DNA from: an uncultured Planctomycetaceae bacterium
Lineage (GTDB): Bacteria; Planctomycetota; Planctomycetia; Planctomycetales; Planctomycetaceae
Assembly: GCA_903823545.1 (NCBI GenBank)
Contig: CAIJTL010000084.1
Span: forward strand, 1-6,314
Length of the DNA stretch: 6,314 bases
Direction of reading: 5' to 3'
Position numbers and translations under genes: made by a program. The notes below the pieces were generated by a model that ran no database searches, had not been told where the DNA came from, and saw only the letters and a program-made list of their open reading frames with translations. Shown here in pieces: positions 4,240 through 6,314 of this stretch; the first letter of the stretch is position 1; each line of letters begins with the position of its first letter.

Positions 4240-6314
4240 TTGATCGCGACATCGAGCCGGAAGCACGATTTCCTGAATCCAGTTGCGTATGCGGTAGTCT
4301 TGGTCGCGATGGCGATCCTGCCGCCGACATTCGTCTCCGCACAAATTCTGCAATATCCGATTCCGCATCTTGAGTCCGTATTTCCGGCTGGCGGACGGCC
4401 CGGGGAAACGATTGATATCGAATTGCGAGGGCAGGATGGAGTTACTGGCGGTGTTACGGTGGTCGTTGATGGTCCGCCGGGAGTTAGCGTCGAAAAGGTC
4501 GAAGCCGCAGGTAACAATTTCGTGAAGGCGACGCTCAAAATCTCGGCCGATGCTCCGCTTGGCCGGCGAATGCTCCGAGTGATTAGTCCGCGCGCCGGCA
4601 TGACGAACTTCCGTTACTTCTTCGTCGGCTCGTTACCGGAGGTCGTTGAGAAAGAACCGAACAACACGGTTGAGTCTGCTCACGATGTGACACTGCCAAT
4701 CGTTATCAATGCTCGCGTCTCGCCGACGCTCGACGTTGATCATTTCCGATTCGCTGCGAAGGAAGGACAGAAGCTCGTCGCGGCGATTGTTGCCTATGGC
4801 ATGGATAGCATTCAAAACACAAACAAAGGATATCTCGATGCGAATATCGAACTGATCGATGCGAGTGGAAAAGTGATCGCCGCCGCAGATGACACTCTGG
4901 GGCTTGATCCTCTACTGAGCACCACGATTCCGGCGGACGGTAACTACACGTTGGTGGTGAAGTCGTTGCAATATTTGGGCTCCGATCATGCCGTCTATCG
5001 GCTGACGATCGGGGACGTACCGTATCCGACGAGTCTTTTTCCCGCAGGGGGACGTATCGGCGATTCCGTGTCGGTGGAAGTTGATGGTGCCCACGTTGAA
5101 ACCGGAACGCGGCAGTCAGTAAATGTCATTCGTGACGGGACGATTCAGTCTCAGTTTGCGGCCTTTGAAGCCATCAATGTGTCTGGCGTGGATTTACCGT
5201 TCGTGCGCGGCATGCATCCTGAAATGCTCGAAGTTGAGCCCAACAATGAGCGGTCGCAAGCAACAACACTTGCGGTACCGGGCACGGCGAACGGCCGCTT
5301 CACGACGTCGAACGATGAAGACTGGTATCGCATGGCGCTGAAGAAAGACGAAGGGGTTCGATTTGAAGTGGCGTCGCAGCGATTTATCAATTCGCCTGTC
5401 GATTCGCTGCTGGAAGTGTTTGATGCCAGCGGAAAGAAGCTCAGCGAGAACGACGACGGTCCTGCGTATGGAGGGAACGTGCAGTGTGCGCACGATTTTA
5501 TTTCAAACGACAGTTGCCTCAATTTCCGAGCAACTTCCGATGGCGATTACTTCGTTCGAATTCGTGATCTTAATGGTTCAGCAGGATCACGGTCTGTGTA
5601 TCGGCTAACGGTCGAACCACTACTCCCAGACTTTCGGCTTTATCAATGGCCCGATGCCGTACCGATTTGGGGGCCGGGAACAACCGCCGCGTTAATCGTC
5701 GAAGTTTTGAAGTGGAACGGGCTGCAAAGCGACATCGCGGTTCGAGTTGAGGGACTGCCACCAGGTTGGAAAGGGAGCGTCGCAAACTGGCCGATGTCGT
5801 GGTATGGATCGTATGACGGCAACGGCGTCATTCGATTGCTCCTGACGATTTCTGCCCCTGCTGATGCCGCAGTTGGGACGATTGCCCCCTTCCAAATCAT
5901 TGGCCGTACTGAGCAAGCCGGGCGAGTGATCGAGCGGGAGGCACAATACATGACGCTTTACGGGAACGCTCACAACGATCGGATGCACGTTCGAGCAAGC
6001 CCTCAAGCCCGTGCGGTCATCGCCGAACAGTTGGATACATCGCTCGAAACAATGATTACCGAGATCAGTGTTGTTGAGGGCCAAACAGTAAACATTCCCG
6101 CGAAGATTCATCGCCGCTCCACCGCACCCGCGACGTTGGGAGTGGTGATCAACGGCCCGACTGCTGCTGCAAGTGTCGCGTGGCGAGCGCCGCTGACGCT
6201 GACTCCCGATCAAAGCGAAATCACGGTTCCGTTGACAGTGAATGATTGGAAGGCAGGAGACTACGACATCGTTGTAGCACGCTCGTGGTCGAGCGACATT
6301 CGAGGCGGACGACC
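4240..6314 (+). CDS. Secreted protein with two PPC domains (3' end outside window)
   Basis: At least 691 residues are visible and the frame is still open at the window edge. With the TTG start, residues 1-34 form a Sec signal peptide: basic SSRKH, hydrophobic VAYAVVLVAMAIL (15-27), and a VSA cut before Gln35. A TIG-like strand region begins FPAGGR (48-53). A PPC domain follows (about 137-257) with EPNN (139-142), DVDHF (165-169) and DGNY (233-236). The pattern then repeats: FPAGGR (267-272), EPNN (333-336), DEDWY (359-363) and DGDYFVRIRD (434-443). After about 457 come more beta-sandwich regions, including VEGLPPGW (503-510), resembling NEW3/Ig-like domains. PPC domains usually flank catalytic or binding modules in secreted proteins, but no catalytic domain is visible here. 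The only two cysteines, Cys416 and Cys426, lie in PPC2 and could form a disulfide. It probably works outside the cytoplasm with the DUF1501 protein; function unknown. Confidence 0.88.
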   Translation, partial: MIATSSRKHDFLNPVAYAVVLVAMAILPPTFVSAQILQYPIPHLESVFPAGGRPGETIDIELRGQDGVTGGVTVVVDGPPGVSVEKVEAAGNNFVKATLKISADAPLGRRMLRVISPRAGMTNFRYFFVGSLPEVVEKEPNNTVESAHDVTLPIVINARVSPTLDVDHFRFAAKEGQKLVAAIVAYGMDSIQNTNKGYLDANIELIDASGKVIAAADDTLGLDPLLSTTIPADGNYTLVVKSLQYLGSDHAVYRLTIGDVPYPTSLFPAGGRIGDSVSVEVDGAHVETGTRQSVNVIRDGTIQSQFAAFEAINVSGVDLPFVRGMHPEMLEVEPNNERSQATTLAVPGTANGRFTTSNDEDWYRMALKKDEGVRFEVASQRFINSPVDSLLEVFDASGKKLSENDDGPAYGGNVQCAHDFISNDSCLNFRATSDGDYFVRIRDLNGSAGSRSVYRLTVEPLLPDFRLYQWPDAVPIWGPGTTAALIVEVLKWNGLQSDIAVRVEGLPPGWKGSVANWPMSWYGSYDGNGVIRLLLTISAPADAAVGTIAPFQIIGRTEQAGRVIEREAQYMTLYGNAHNDRMHVRASPQARAVIAEQLDTSLETMITEISVVEGQTVNIPAKIHRRSTAPATLGVVINGPTAAASVAWRAPLTLTPDQSEITVPLTVNDWKAGDYDIVVARSWSSDIRGGR

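Noticed and set aside
4143..4601. 152-residue open frame on the - strand
   Set aside because: It is antisense to the signal peptide and first TIG-like region of the PPC gene; low-complexity sequence with no family match.
5692..6213. 173-residue open frame on the - strand
   Set aside because: It lies fully inside the PPC gene in antisense. Its composition looks like a codon-bias shadow, while the + frame is continuous with clear domain motifs.

Overview
The window most likely comes from a planctomycete, a bacterium of the Planctomycetota. The main evidence is a Tat-exported DUF1501 protein followed directly by a large secreted protein with two pre-peptidase C-terminal (PPC) domains, a pairing typical of that phylum. 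Mixed-GC coding sequence, large secreted beta-sandwich proteins and an apparent TTG start fit the same picture. Genus and species cannot be decided from the sequence alone.

The window holds five protein genes and no RNA gene, mobile element or CRISPR array that I can see. On the left, a DUF309 protein (134-526) and a stand-alone LON substrate-binding-domain protein (523-1224) overlap by ATGA on the + strand. They run head-on into a type II citrate synthase gene on the - strand (1245-2516), with only 20 bp between the stops. An imperfect 11-bp inverted repeat in the end of the LON gene is the only terminator-like structure at this convergence. The citrate synthase keeps its three catalytic residues and nearly all the residues I can align to the NADH allosteric site of the E. 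coli enzyme.

A 290-bp divergent intergenic region (2517-2806) separates citrate synthase from the right half. It holds two small hairpins in the citrate synthase leader, an inverted repeat, and a weak sigma70-like promoter ahead of the DUF1501 gene.

On the right, the DUF1501 gene (2807-4150) is followed after 89 bp by the PPC gene (4240 to beyond the window end). They are probably one transcription unit making two exported proteins, one by Tat and one by Sec. The PPC protein is best started at a TTG, because only that start gives a complete signal peptide. It contains a duplicated module (a TIG-like strand region followed by PPC) and then further beta-sandwich domains.

The left half is housekeeping. 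The right half is the less understood part: a planctomycete secreted pair of unknown function. I do not see clear evidence of a wholly new system.
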